NCBI GenBank assembly: GCA_963747735.1 | Contig: CAVVGE010000005.1 | Span: forward strand, 1-64,000 | DNA length: 64,000 nt | Direction: 5' to 3' | Origin: AP-15 sp963747735 | GTDB taxonomy: Bacteria > Pseudomonadota > Alphaproteobacteria > ATCC43930 > CGMCC-115725 | In this document: positions 1 through 8,732 of the stretch, one piece after another | Layout: every line of letters starts with the position of its first letter | Position numbering within the stretch: the stretch's first letter is position 1 | Notes under the pieces: generated by a model | Databases searched by the model: none | Told to the model about the DNA's origin: nothing | What the model saw: only the letters and a program-made list of their open reading frames with translations | Position numbers and translations under genes: made by a program

Positions 1-285
1 GCGGGCCAAGGCGGCATTCCGTTCGCCCTCGATCACAGGGCCCGAATTGCAGCGATCGAGCGTGCCGGCGCGTTCGAAGACCTCAAGGCTCGGACCAGCG
101 CCTGGTCGCTCGTGCTCGATCCCGACCAAACGGCGGCGCTGTACGCGACCTATTCCAATATCAACGTCCGCGCGGATCGACCGGCGGTGTTGGCCGAGCT
201 TCGGCGGATCGCGCTTGAAGAGTTCGGCGGCCGCGTCAGCCGCAATATGATCACCAGCCTCTACCTCGCCAAGCGTCGAACGTAA
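1..285 (+). CDS. SAM-dependent methyltransferase, C-terminal end (partial)
   Basis: The gene is cut by the left edge of the window; frame 1 is open from base 1 to a TAA at 283-285, leaving 94 residues. The fragment carries the C-terminal pattern of class I SAM-dependent methyltransferases: a WSLVLDPDQTAALYATYSNI stretch, then a helix, then an ending N-M-I-T-S-L-Y-L-A-K-R-R like the last beta strands of the Rossmann-type fold. The SAM-binding glycine loop lies outside the window, so the substrate cannot be inferred. Assignment is from resemblance to the family end only. Confidence 0.55.
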   Translation, partial: AGQGGIPFALDHRARIAAIERAGAFEDLKARTSAWSLVLDPDQTAALYATYSNINVRADRPAVLAELRRIALEEFGGRVSRNMITSLYLAKRRT

Positions 286-317
286 TCGAAGCCCGCGCCT
301 CGCCTCGCTCCGTGATT

Positions 318-698
318 TTAAGCAAGCACCTTCGCCAGCAGCTGTTCGAGGTCGTCCTGATGGAACGGCTTTTGTAGAGTGGGATGGCCGCGATATGGCG
401 CCGGCAGGCCCGCCATGCCATAGCCCGAGGAAAAGACAAACGGAATGTTGCGGGCAGCCAGCGCATCGGCGATCGGATAGCTCTCTTCGCCATTGATATT
501 TATATCCAGAACGGCAACGTCGATGGCCTCGCGCTGGGCCATCTCGACCGCCTCTTTGAGGTGCGCGACCGGGCCCACAACAAAGTGTCCGAGGTCAACG
601 AGCATGTCCTCGAGCAGCAGCCCGATCAGGCCTTCGTCCTCGACCAGCAGAACGCGCAGCCCCTGAACCGGACGGCTCGATTGCTCGCTCGCAGGCAT
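318..698 (-). CDS. Single-domain response regulator (receiver)
   Basis: A 126-residue protein made of one CheY-like receiver domain and no output domain. The acidic pair is in LLVEDEG near residue 18, the phospho-acceptor aspartate is in VAVLDININGEE near residue 64, and the conserved lysine is in TLQKPF near residue 110. The start is the ATG at 698, preceded at the right distance by AGGAG; the frame stays open upstream to 920 but without a better start. Lone receivers of this type are common in Alphaproteobacteria, where they act as phosphate sinks or bind partner proteins. No histidine kinase lies next to it, so the partner is unknown. It is divergent from the amidohydrolase gene. Confidence 0.85.
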   Translation of the reverse strand: MPASEQSSRPVQGLRVLLVEDEGLIGLLLEDMLVDLGHFVVGPVAHLKEAVEMAQREAIDVAVLDININGEESYPIADALAARNIPFVFSSGYGMAGLPAPYRGHPTLQKPFHQDDLEQLLAKVLA

Positions 699-918
699 GG
701 GTTGCTCCTCGGCTGCAAGGGGTGGCGTTTCGATCATACAAATCAAGGCGCGTGCACCGCAATCGATGCAAACCTCGCCGACTACCCGAACCGTCGCGCG
801 CAACAGATGATCGCGGCCATCGTGCCGGCGGACGTGACGTTTGCCGCAAATGAGCCAGCGCTTCGGCCAGCGCCGAGGCCTATGCTCCACAGGCTCAGAG
901 ACAAGCGGGAGGGCGGCC

Positions 919-1746
919 ATGCCAATTATCGACGTTCAGGTTCATCCCTTCGACCGAAATCATGCCCTTCGGCCGTGGGCCAGTCCCTCGCACGGACTCG
1001 CCTCCGCCACCGGCGAAGAGATGGTCGCCGCAATGAACAGTGTCGGCGTCGACGGGGCGATCATGGTCTCGTCGTTCAGCGCCTATGAATACGATCCGAG
1101 CTACGCGCTCGAAGTTTACAACACCTATCCGGATAAGTTTCGGGTGGTGACGCCGGTCGACGCGACCGATCCGGCGATTGATGATGTGGTGGCGAAATGG
1201 GCGGCCACACCGGGTGCCCGCGGCATTCGCATCCGCATGCGCGACGGCCTGCCGATGGACGCGGACCATCCCGGTTTGCACCGCGCTTTTGCCGCCGCCG
1301 GCAGACATGGTTTGCCGGTCAATTTGCTGTGCTGGGGCATCCTCGACAAAGGGCTGCCGCACATCCGGCGACACCGCGATACGGTCATCGTGATCGACCA
1401 TCTCGGCCTCTTGCAGCCGGCGCGCCCGCCGGTCCCGGCCGATGTTTGGGCCGATCTTCCCAAGCTCCTCGCCTTGGCTCAATACGAGAACGTAAGGGTG
1501 AAGATCAGCGGCGCCTGCACGATGTCGCACCAACCGTTCCCCTACGACGATATCTGGGAGCCGGTGCTGCGGGTCATCGATGCGTTTGGGCTCGATCGTT
1601 GCATGTGGGGCACCGACTGGACACGGACGATCGGCATGCTGACCTATGAAGAGGGTGTGGCGCCGTTCCGCTTGACCAACCGCCTGTCCGAGAACGACAA
1701 GGCAGCGCTGATGGGAGGAACGTTGCAGAAAGTCTACAAGTGGTAG
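919..1746 (+). CDS. Amidohydrolase family 2 (TIM-barrel) protein
   Basis: A 275-residue cytosolic protein of the amidohydrolase_2/COG3618 group, which hydrolyses or decarboxylates cyclic and aromatic substrates. It starts at ATG 919 behind a GGGAGGG ribosome site. Seen motifs are IIDVQVHPF at residues 3-11, VIDHLG in the middle (metal-ligand histidine) and MWGTDWTR near the C-terminus (the catalytic aspartate strand, as in the usual GTDWP). The N-terminal H-x-H metal motif is reduced to Q-V-H, so the metal site may be altered. The reaction is not identifiable from sequence. Confidence 0.8.
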   Translation: MPIIDVQVHPFDRNHALRPWASPSHGLASATGEEMVAAMNSVGVDGAIMVSSFSAYEYDPSYALEVYNTYPDKFRVVTPVDATDPAIDDVVAKWAATPGARGIRIRMRDGLPMDADHPGLHRAFAAAGRHGLPVNLLCWGILDKGLPHIRRHRDTVIVIDHLGLLQPARPPVPADVWADLPKLLALAQYENVRVKISGACTMSHQPFPYDDIWEPVLRVIDAFGLDRCMWGTDWTRTIGMLTYEEGVAPFRLTNRLSENDKAALMGGTLQKVYKW

Positions 1747-2039
1747 CGCCACCGTACCGATTGGCCGCGCCATATTCCGGCGGAACAGCTCAGGAACCAG
1801 CCACGGCGCTGCTCATGTGCGGCCCGAACTCGACCCCAAGGCCGCCATTCACTTGCAGCAACAGCAATGCTGGCCCATGCGCGAAAGCGGACATGACGTA
1901 TATGATGGTTAGCCGGCAGGCGGTCCGGACTATTCTGGCAGCTAGTCGGGAATCCTGGCATTTGACTAGCACGGTATTCCTTCGTGTGCCTGAATCACCA
2001 GCTATACGCGGCTAATCCATTCTAGCCGGAGAGTAAGTC

Positions 2040-5000
2040 GTGTCGGATAAGAACGATGATGAAGACGCCCGCTCACAGCAGCCCGACCCCATAACCTATA
2101 TGAGGTCGCGGCACCCTGACCTTTACTCGGATTCAGAAACGGTCAGCAGACCCCAGCTGACCGAAGACATTCTCGAATACCGCCTGCAAACCCTGACCAA
2201 TAGAAATCAGGAAACAGAGTTCGCCTATTTCGCGCGGAGGCTGGCCCAAAAGGAGATTTGCCCCAACCTGAGACCACAAACGGGTCCCATCGGCGGCGGC
2301 GATTCCAAAGTAGATAGCGAAACTATCCCGGTCTCGTCTGATGTTGCCGACGTATGGGTGGGAACCGATCCGGCGGCGGCGAGCGAGCGGCGGGCTTTTG
2401 CCTTCAGCGCGAAAGAGGATTGGAAAACAAAAGTCGGGCAGGATGTGGAGAAGATCGCCGGCACCAATCGGGGCTACACGCGCATCTACTTCATCACGAA
2501 CCAGTTCGCGCGGGATAAGTCGCGAGCGGAAAGCGAAGACACGCTTGGCAAAAAGTTCGGCATCCCGGTCGTGATCCTCGACCGCACATGGATCACCAAG
2601 GCGGTCCTCGAAAATGGCCGCGAGGAATTAGCTATCGGACGCGCTGCACATCGACTCCCTCAAGCGTATCGGCGGAGCGAAAAGTTGGGCGCCGCCGTCC
2701 GTGAACGGCAGCAAGAGCTGGATGAACTCGAAAAGGACCATCGCGGACCCGGAACTCTACGCGGGCGCGCAGTACCAGCTTTTCGAGGACTGCTTGCGAG
2801 CCGCTTTGTTGGCGCGAGGCCTGGGGCGACCGCGCGCCGAAATGGACGGCCTTTTCATACGCGCCCAACGCATCGCCGAGAAATCGGACAACGACAGGCA
2901 GCGCCTTCGCGTCGCCTACAACTACGCCTGGACGGTCATCTTCTGGTTCGACGACTACGACCAATTGAACCAGATGTATGACGCGGTGGCCGTGCTTGCG
3001 CTCAAGTCAAATCAATCGGAGGAGGTCGAGCGTGCGCTCCAATCTCTGGATGGTTCTTTCATCCCAGGTTGACCGAGGCATGTTGACGAAGGAAGACGCG
3101 AAACTTAGACGAGCGCAAGGTCGCGATTGTCGCGCGCCTCGACGAGTTGGCTGCCGAAGACAGCCGGCCCAACAACGCATTGCAGGCAAGAACAAACCGC
3201 GCGTTGCTTGACTTGCATGACGCGATGGCGCGCTGCGACGGGGATGCGGTCGATGCCATTTGGAAGACGTTTCAGAAGATTGTGGAGGAATCCGAGCCGC
3301 TGGGCGATTACCCATTTGACCGACTCCCAGCACTGATCAACGAGTTCGCCGAATTGGGCGCGGAGAGTGCCGAATTCGACAAGCTTTTCGAACTCGTGGT
3401 CTCGGCGCTGGAAAAGCGCAAGGGTGAGGCCGCTAGCGCGGAGTTGTTGAACGACCGGGGCTTCAAAAAGCTCGAAGCCGGCCATCCCTATGAGGCGATC
3501 TCGCTCCTAGGCCGGGCGATGGAGCGCTTTATCAAAAGGGAACACCGGGACGATCTGATTTTCTGCCTGATGGGTCTTTCTCAGGCCTACTACGAGGCGG
3601 GCCTGGTATGGGCGGCCCGCAGTTGCGCATTGGCGGCGACGGAGCGCTGTTTCGCTTATTTCCGCGAAAACGGAACCATAGTTCGGCGATCCCTTCTTTG
3701 CCTGCAACAGCTCGAAAGGATGGAGCTGTTATTGGGCCGGATTCCACAGCTTCTCATGGCTATGGAATTGGAGACGGTACTGGTGCCGCAGCTCATGCTT
3801 AAGGACGAGGCCCTTAAGCGCGCGCAGAACAATAGGCAATTGATGGAAGGGATGCTCGCCATCCTCTTCCTCAGCGCCTCACTTGACCAGCTCAAGCGTA
3901 TGCCGGACATGCCAGAAGCGTTGGAGCAGGTCGGCATCTTCATCCCGAAGGCCTGCTTGATGTACGCGCTGGGCTACAAGAAGGAGCTGTCCGAGGAAGG
4001 CTTCCCCGCACGTGGAGGAGGCAGGACTCGTTCATGAAGCTCGCCTATGAACAACCGGGCCGCCTTCAGCTTCCCGGAAGGCCCCAGATCGATGACGGTC
4101 AGTCTGTTACTTACAAGACGAACGTCCTTGGATGCGAAGTGACTCTGCTCGCGCAAGCCAATGCGTTCTCCATTTCCGTGGCGGAAGCCGTTTTGGGTTC
4201 CATCGAGGCATTCTTTGCGACCAGCCTCAACGCGCGCATCCTTCCATACAGGCAGTCAGCCCGAATCATCCTGCGCTTCGCGTTCGACCTCAAGAAGTGG
4301 TTTGGTCGTTTCAGAGGAGACGGAAGAAGCCGAAACCTATCTGCGTAGTTTTACATCCCGTATCCGCGCCAGAAATGACGCTGGAAAATCGCATGGCTGA
4401 CCGGAATGGCCTTATGGAGGTCATCGCAAGGTTTATCACGCACATCGCCGTGATCGAGGACGTGGAGAAGTATTTCGAAAAGATCGCGGGTGAGGAGCGC
4501 GGGTTTGCGCGGGCGTTGGTCTATTCGGAAGCGTCCCTGGCGCAAGAGAACTTGTTTGGCAACAAGCCCAAGGTTCTTATCGGCGATTGGAAACCGGAAG
4601 GTGAGGCCAAGAGCTATCCGCTTACTCGAAGCGTCGAATGGACCGATGGTGTTGAATTGAAACAAATACCACTTGCCCACTGGTGACGGGCAGGACGATG
4701 TTGCCGGTCCGAGGGTGAAGCAGAAATACGCGCGCAATTCGAGCGCTCGATGGAAACGGGCAAGCACAGCCAGCGGCAGATCGTTTCCCTGATTGACGTT
4801 CCGCTGTGGAACCGCGCGTCGTGGAGAGCGAACGATGTTCTATTTCGATCCAGACAGAGCGCCGTATCCGATCCTGGCCCTTGGCTTTGAGGATCGAGCC
4901 GCCGCTGCGCAGATTTTCAAGGGGCTCATCAATCTAGCTTGGCGAAGTCGATAAAGACAACAGAGCTGCGCGTCATAATCGTTCGCGGTATCAGCAAGGG

Positions 5001-5392
5001 ATAACCCGGCGGCGTACAGGGTCGTTATCGGCGCCAATTTTGATCGCACTGAAGCGGGTGGCAGGATATTAATGATTGATCACGCGCAACAATGTCATGG
5101 AGCCGGCCACCACGGAAAATCTCGACCGATTCCTTGCGATTGATGGAAAGCGCACCTGAATATCTTCTAGCGCCGGCTCACTACAACAGCAAATCGGGCA
5201 GAAGTAGCATCGGGTTCCGTCTGGCGATCCAGAAGTCCGAGCTGGTCGTCCGAAATGCATGGGAGATAGCGATGGGTGACATCGATGTGATGGGACTTGT
5301 CACCCGATGATGATCCTGTTATTCCCGCTGGTGTGGAAAATCCGCCTTGCAAGGAAGTGCTCGCATTCTTGAAGAGCAGGCAACGGAGCTGA
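2040..5392 (+). pseudogene. Shattered gene for a PD-(D/E)XK-like nuclease/helical-repeat protein (about 1100 codons)
   Basis: One ancestral gene can be followed from a GTG at 2040 (GGAGAG upstream) to a TGA at 5390-5392, but the frame changes repeatedly. The first frame runs to about 2630 and holds GPIGGGDSKVD followed by AFAFSAKEDW, the D...(S)AK arrangement of Mrr-like PD-(D/E)XK nucleases. The frame then flips near 2637, 2670 and 2740, again at 3060-3110, and is open from 3108 to about 4010 (helical, TPR-like: LLNDRGFKKLEAGHPYEAIS). Later pieces are VTYKTNVLGCEVTL near 4110, DVEKYFEKIAGEERGFARAL near 4460, DVPLWNRASW near 4800, LGFEDRAAAAQIFKGLI near 4880, NLDRFLAIDGKRT near 5120 and DDDPVIPAG near 5310. 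From memory these match, in order, a large conserved bacterial protein of unknown function. At least eight indels and some internal stops make it nonfunctional. The PD-(D/E)XK domain suggests a former DNA-targeting or defence role; that is inference. Confidence 0.75.
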
Positions 5393-5670
5393 GATTTGTG
5401 GCGCAGGCGACCGCTAACGGCGCGTCTCGCCCATTGCCGTGTGGCCTAGCGAAGGGTCCTTAACTGAACAGACAGCCGGCGTTCAGCCGGCGCAGTCGGA
5501 ACAGGTCTTCATGCTCGAAGCTGCCGCTGATCGCCGAGGATAAGCCGGGATTGTCACGGACAGATCTGATACAAAACGGGCAGGCCCCGGGTGCCCCGGA
5601 TCGGATAGGCCATGCTTATCAATCCCGGTCGTAGATGACGGACTGATACGAACGAAGCCAGGGACAAGAC

Positions 5671-6480
5671 ATGAAAGAAAACAACATAAGGCGGGCGGTG
5701 CGCGAAGGGCGGGCGGCGCTGGGCACCGGGCTCAAGGAGTTCGCCTCACGCGGCGTTCCCTGGATCATCGAGGCGGCCGGCTTCGATTACTGCGCGATCG
5801 ACCACGAGCACGGCGCGTTCGACATGGAAACGATCGCCAACCTGGCAAGCTGGTTCCAGGCGACGAACGTCTCGGCCATCGTTCGGCTTCACAAGTCGTT
5901 CGCGCATCTGATCCCCGGCATCCTCGATCAGGGCATCATGGGCATCCAGGTGTCCGAGGTGGAAAACGCCGAGGAGGCGCGCGCGATCGTCCGCCTGGCG
6001 AAGTATCCGCCGATCGGAAACCGGGGCATCTCCGGGCAGGGGCCGCACACCGGATACAAGAGCTACGGCGCCTGCCACGCCACGGAATACGCGCCGTGGG
6101 CCAACGAGAACATCGTCCTATTTCCATCGATCGAGTTGCTGGAGGGCCTGGAGAATGTCGAGGAGATCGCGGCGGTCACAGGGATCGACATGATTGCGTA
6201 TGGGCATTCCGACCTGAGCGCGCAGCTCGGGGTTCACCTCGACCTCGAGCACCCGAAATTCAAAGCGGCGGTGCGGCGGATCGCGGCGGCATGCAACGCC
6301 CACGGCAAGCTCGCTCGGGGATCGGCGGAGACCGAGGCGCAGATCGAGGAATATTGGCAGCTCGGGTGCAAGGTGCTGAACCTGCCGGGGAACGATGTGA
6401 GCACCTATCTCGACGGGATGAAAGCGCGCGCGGCCCGCGCGCATGCGCGGTTGAAGTCGATCGGGGTGCCGACCCCGTGA
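5671..6480 (+). CDS. HpcH/HpaI aldolase/citrate lyase family protein
   Basis: A 269-residue class II (metal-dependent) aldolase-family protein of the HpaI/GarL type, which makes or cleaves 2-keto-3-deoxy acids from pyruvate and an aldehyde. Visible motifs are GFDYCAIDHEHGAF near residue 36 (the AGFDFVxIDxEHG block), ILDQGIMGIQVSEVENAEEA (the D-x-G-x-x-G-I/V-x-V/P block), YPPIGNRG, and SIELLEGLENVEEI with GIDMIAYGHSDLSAQLG (substrate and metal loop). Length is normal for the family (250-270). It sits 50 bases upstream of a glyoxalase gene on the same strand, probably one transcript. The natural substrate is not evident. Confidence 0.85.
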   Translation: MKENNIRRAVREGRAALGTGLKEFASRGVPWIIEAAGFDYCAIDHEHGAFDMETIANLASWFQATNVSAIVRLHKSFAHLIPGILDQGIMGIQVSEVENAEEARAIVRLAKYPPIGNRGISGQGPHTGYKSYGACHATEYAPWANENIVLFPSIELLEGLENVEEIAAVTGIDMIAYGHSDLSAQLGVHLDLEHPKFKAAVRRIAAACNAHGKLARGSAETEAQIEEYWQLGCKVLNLPGNDVSTYLDGMKARAARAHARLKSIGVPTP

Positions 6481-6530
6481 GGCGACGGCCCGAAGGATAT
6501 TCTCAAACACGCTGAACCGGAGGACACCCC

Positions 6531-6950
6531 ATGACCAAGTATTTGCACACGATGATCCGCGTCAGCTCGCTGGAGGACACGATCGCCTTCTTCGAGGTGC
6601 TCGGCCTCAAGGAGATCCGCCGCCGTCCGGACGAGAAAGGCCGCTACACCAACGTGTTCCTCGCCGCCCCCGGCGACGAGGCTGCCGCCGTGGAGCTCAC
6701 CTACAATTGGGATCCCGAGCCCTACGCCGGCGGCCGCAATTTCGGCCATCTCGCCTATGCCGTGGACAACATCTACGACACCTGCAACGCCTTTATCGCC
6801 CATGGCGTGACGATCAACCGCCCGCCGCGTGACGGCCGCATGGCCTTTATCCGCACGCCGGACGGCATCTCCCTCGAGCTCTTGCAGGCCGGCGAAGCGC
6901 TGCCGCCCGCCGAACCCTGGACCAGCATGGCCAACACCGCTCCCTGGTAG
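6531..6950 (+). CDS. Glyoxalase I-like VOC protein (lactoylglutathione lyase type)
   Basis: A 139-residue vicinal-oxygen-chelate protein preceded by a strong GGAGG site. The four metal positions of glyoxalase I can be placed: His in YLHTMIRV near residue 6, Glu in AVELTYNW near 56, His in FGHLAYAV near 74 and Glu in ISLELLQAG near 122. This pattern and length match bacterial GloA, which turns the methylglyoxal-glutathione adduct into S-lactoylglutathione. A specialised VOC enzyme acting with the neighbouring HpaI-type aldolase remains possible. The gene ends just before a string of gene fragments. Confidence 0.8.
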   Translation: MTKYLHTMIRVSSLEDTIAFFEVLGLKEIRRRPDEKGRYTNVFLAAPGDEAAAVELTYNWDPEPYAGGRNFGHLAYAVDNIYDTCNAFIAHGVTINRPPRDGRMAFIRTPDGISLELLQAGEALPPAEPWTSMANTAPW

Positions 6951-6967
6951 AGCGAAACGGTCAAAGG

Positions 6968-7165
6968 AGCCTGGTTGCTCCACGGCTGTCGCGGAGGCCG
7001 GCGGCCGACCTCGCCGCGCTCGCGGAGACCCTCGTGCGCGTGTCGCACCTCGTCATGCACCTCGAAGAACACTTGGCCGAGCTGGACATCAATCCGCTAA
7101 TGGTGCTGCCGCGAGGTCAGGGAGTGAAGGCGGCAGACGCCCTCGTCGTGTTTCGCGGCACATAG
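6968..7165 (+). pseudogene. C-terminal remnant of an acyl-CoA synthetase (ADP-forming)
   Basis: Frame 2 encodes about 65 residues ending at TAG 7163-7165. It reads DLAALAETLVRVSHLVMHLE and then AELDINPLMVLPRGQGVKAAD, the extreme C-terminus of the ATP-grasp subunit of ADP-forming acetyl/acyl-CoA synthetases (the E-L-D-I-N-P-L block is diagnostic). No start codon or upstream domains are present, so only the tail of a roughly 700-residue gene survives. It directly follows the glyoxalase gene, suggesting a deletion joined these pieces. Confidence 0.6.
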
Positions 7166-7377
7166 CACCGCACGTCGCTGAGGGCTTGACCGAAAGGTCG
7201 GAGGGTCCGGCCTGGCGACAAATCTTGCGCAGAGTGCCGGCCCTCCGCGAAAGTCCGAAAGCCCGCTGAGGCTTGATACAGGTTGACCTATAACGACACG
7301 CCATGGTGCGGCGGGAGCCGGATTGCGATGGTGCCGACCGGAAGCGGCAAGATCGCGTCCGGATTTAATCGGCGGAA

Positions 7378-7434
7378 GGCGAGGGCTATCCGAGCGACCT
7401 GCGGGATGCGGAGTGGATGCCCCTGGACCAATGA
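7378..7434 (+). mobile_element. Probable N-terminal fragment of an IS5-family transposase
   Basis: The 19 codons before a TGA at 7432-7434 read GEGYPSDLRDAEWMPLDQ. Y-P-S-D-L-x-D-A-E-W is the usual N-terminal motif of IS5/IS427-group transposases. Nothing else of the element is seen and no terminal inverted repeats were found, so this is a short relic at best. A chance match is possible, but the motif is specific and the surroundings are full of other fragments. Confidence 0.35.
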
Positions 7435-7440
7435 TCCCGG

Positions 7441-7482
7441 TTGACAACGGCCCCCGCGAGGCGGATGTACTACCCGTACTAC
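7441..7482 (+). promoter_or_regulatory. Promoter and likely operator of the vapBC-type operon
   Basis: A perfect TTGACA lies at 7441-7446. About 18-20 bases downstream is the repeat GTACTAC-CC-GTACTAC (7467-7482), which overlaps the expected -10 position (TGTACT at 7466-7471). Repeated GTAC half sites over the -10 are typical of autoregulatory operators bound by Phd/VapB antitoxins. The antitoxin ATG is at 7495. The -35 is directly seen; operator function is inferred. Confidence 0.5.
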
Positions 7483-7494
7483 TTGGAGCCCGCA

Positions 7495-7743
7495 ATGAGA
7501 CGCGTCACCGCGCGCGAGGCCAATCAGCGCTTTTCCGAAGTTCTCTCGGCCGTAGAAACCGGCGAGGAGGTGGTCATCACCAAACGCGGGAGGCCGGTGG
7601 CGCTGATGTCGCCGTACCCTGCCGAAGCCCTCGCCGCCGAGCGCCAAGCGGCCATGGATCGAATGATCGCTGCGATGAACGAGCCGGTGACCTTGCGCGG
7701 CGGCTTTCGAATCTTCAGCCGCGACGAAATGCACGAGTGCTGA
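7495..7743 (+). CDS. Type II antitoxin, Phd/YefM family (VapB role)
   Basis: An 82-residue protein starting at ATG 7495 (TGGAG upstream); the frame is open to 7441 but that extension covers the promoter. The N-terminal half reads VTAREANQRFSEVLSAVETG and EEVVITKRGRPVALMSPY, the Phd/YefM DNA-binding fold. The C-terminal tail (NEPVTLRGGFRIFSRDEMHE) would wrap the toxin. Its TGA overlaps the toxin ATG by one base (TGATG), so the two are translationally coupled. It neutralises the PIN-domain toxin and most likely represses the operon through the GTACTAC repeats. Confidence 0.85.
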   Translation: MRRVTAREANQRFSEVLSAVETGEEVVITKRGRPVALMSPYPAEALAAERQAAMDRMIAAMNEPVTLRGGFRIFSRDEMHEC

Positions 7744-8192
7744 TGAGCTGCACGTTCGACACCAACATCCTGGTCTACACGTTGGGGCAACCCGCGGATA
7801 CCAAACGTCAGCGGGCACAAAGCCTGATAATTCGCGGAGCCCGTCGCCAAACTGCCGTGCTGCTGCTGCAGTCGCTGGCGGAGTTCAGCTACGTCGCGAC
7901 GCGTAAATTCGGGGTGAGCGTCGCTTCGGTGCGCCGGCGCGTAAACGGCTGGTGCGGCGGGTTCGCGGTGCAACCCGCCGCCGAGCCCGATCTGGCGATG
8001 GCCCTCAATCTTGTCAGCGCGCACAACATCTCATTCTGGGACGCGCTGCTGTGCGCAACTGCGATCCGGATGGGTCTGAGTTTTCTTATGACGGAAGATT
8101 TGCAGGATGGGCGATCCCTGCACGGCCTGACGATCGTAAACCCCTTTCGGCCCGTCAATGACGCCCTCGTCGACCATATTCTGCCGCCCTGA
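7743..8192 (+). CDS. vapC: PIN-domain ribonuclease toxin (VapC)
   Basis: A 149-residue PIN-domain protein. The acidic residues that hold Mg2+ are visible: Asp6 in TFDTNIL, Glu47 in SLAEFSY, Asp100 in SFWDALL and Asp119 in TEDLQDG. Length and order are those of VapC toxins, which cut tRNA or rRNA when free of antitoxin. The gene overlaps its antitoxin by one base and appears intact, in contrast with the fragments on both sides, which fits selection for an addictive module in a decaying region. Confidence 0.88.
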   Translation: MSCTFDTNILVYTLGQPADTKRQRAQSLIIRGARRQTAVLLLQSLAEFSYVATRKFGVSVASVRRRVNGWCGGFAVQPAAEPDLAMALNLVSAHNISFWDALLCATAIRMGLSFLMTEDLQDGRSLHGLTIVNPFRPVNDALVDHILPP

Positions 8193-8220
8193 AGAGCGCC
8201 GATGCTTGACGAGAGGGGGC

Positions 8221-8421
8221 TTACAAATGCGGCTCGTCCATCACCACCGCCCCAAAGCGGCCCTGGAACAGACGGCTCGTCCACCGGAAGCGAGCGTTGA
8301 TCGTCCCGGTGTAGCGCTGGTGCGCCTCGGCAGAGGTCGCCCGCAACCCGTCCGTGTCCGCCGGCGTCACGCCAAATGGGCATGATTGGCAGGTGGACAT
8401 GATTGGGCATCAGGCAATAGG
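8221..8421 (-). pseudogene. REP-associated tyrosine transposase (Y1/RAYT) fragment, frameshifted
   Basis: Read on the minus strand, the piece begins YCLMPNHVHL, the HUH histidine pair of TnpA_REP-type Y1 transposases. After a frameshift it continues as TDGLRATSAEAHQRYT, RFRWTSRLFQGRFGAVVMDE, ending at TAA (8221-8223). The W-x-x-R-L-F-Q-G-R-F block is characteristic. Both the N-terminus and the tyrosine helix at the C-terminus are missing, so it is a double-truncated relic. Confidence 0.6.
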
Positions 8422-8460
8422 CTCAGACGGCGGCACCGGCGCGCCGCGCTGCCGCGGGGG

Positions 8461-8541
8461 TTACGGGGACGGTTTACTTATCTCGGTAGGGTGTCTTTTT
8501 GAGGCCGCCTGGCTGGTGAACGGAAACGGTAACAAATGGCA
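8461..8541 (-). pseudogene. N-terminal remnant of a MazF/PemK-type toxin
   Basis: In the frame next to the upstream antitoxin, the minus strand reads HLLPFPFTSQAASKRHPTEI, close to the N-terminal strand of MazF/PemK toxins (usually V-P-F-P-F-T-x-x-x-x-x-K-R-R-P). The frame stops at 8461-8463 after about 27 codons, so the remaining three quarters of the toxin is gone. It lies immediately behind the antitoxin, where the toxin gene is expected. Confidence 0.45.
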
Positions 8542-8732
8542 TCGTAGACGTCGTCGTCGGGATTGCTCCAGATCGCGGCGAAGGCGGGCTCGCTCGCCGC
8601 CGCGGCAGTGCGGGCCAGCCCGCGCTGCTGCTCGCGCAGCCCGATGAAGTCGACGAAATCCTCGACCTCGGAAATCCGCTCGGCCGGCAGCATGTTGATC
8701 TTGTCGATCAAAGCTCGGGTATCGCTCGGCAT
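8478..8732 (-). CDS. Orphan antitoxin-like protein (DUF2281-like)
   Basis: A small protein of about 84 residues (91 if the ATG at 8753 is used; neither start has a clear ribosome site, and family members usually begin near SDTRALIDKI). The core ALIDKINMLPAERISEVEDF, then VDFIGLREQQ and AFAAIWSNPDDDVYDA, resembles small antitoxins paired with MazF or PIN toxins. The ancestral protein probably ended near VYDA; the last 18 residues (from ICYRFRSP) come from reading through the former toxin start. The partner toxin survives only as a stub, so the gene is probably no longer functional as an antitoxin. Confidence 0.55.
   Translation of the reverse strand: MPSDTRALIDKINMLPAERISEVEDFVDFIGLREQQRGLARTAAAASEPAFAAIWSNPDDDVYDAICYRFRSPARRPQKDTLPR

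Noticed and set aside
384..1088. A 234-codon plus-strand frame opposite the response regulator
   Set aside because: No domain pattern; the minus strand has receiver-domain residues and a ribosome site.
1747..2039. Short plus-strand frame (1740-2015) between the amidohydrolase and the pseudogene
   Set aside because: No ribosome site and no recognisable family; the 293-base gap contains nothing I can support apart from the GGAGAG before 2040.
2040..5392. Programmed frameshifting in the nuclease/repeat gene
   Set aside because: There are too many shifts in both directions, plus in-frame stops and no slippery site with a following structure; decay explains it better.
5393..5670. Possible extra gene between the pseudogene and the HpaI-type aldolase
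   Set aside because: No open frame with start and ribosome site was found; the 278-base gap shows nothing recognisable.
7889..8410. A 173-residue minus-strand protein beginning MPNHVHL
   Set aside because: Only the first residues belong to the transposase; after the frameshift the frame runs antisense into vapC.
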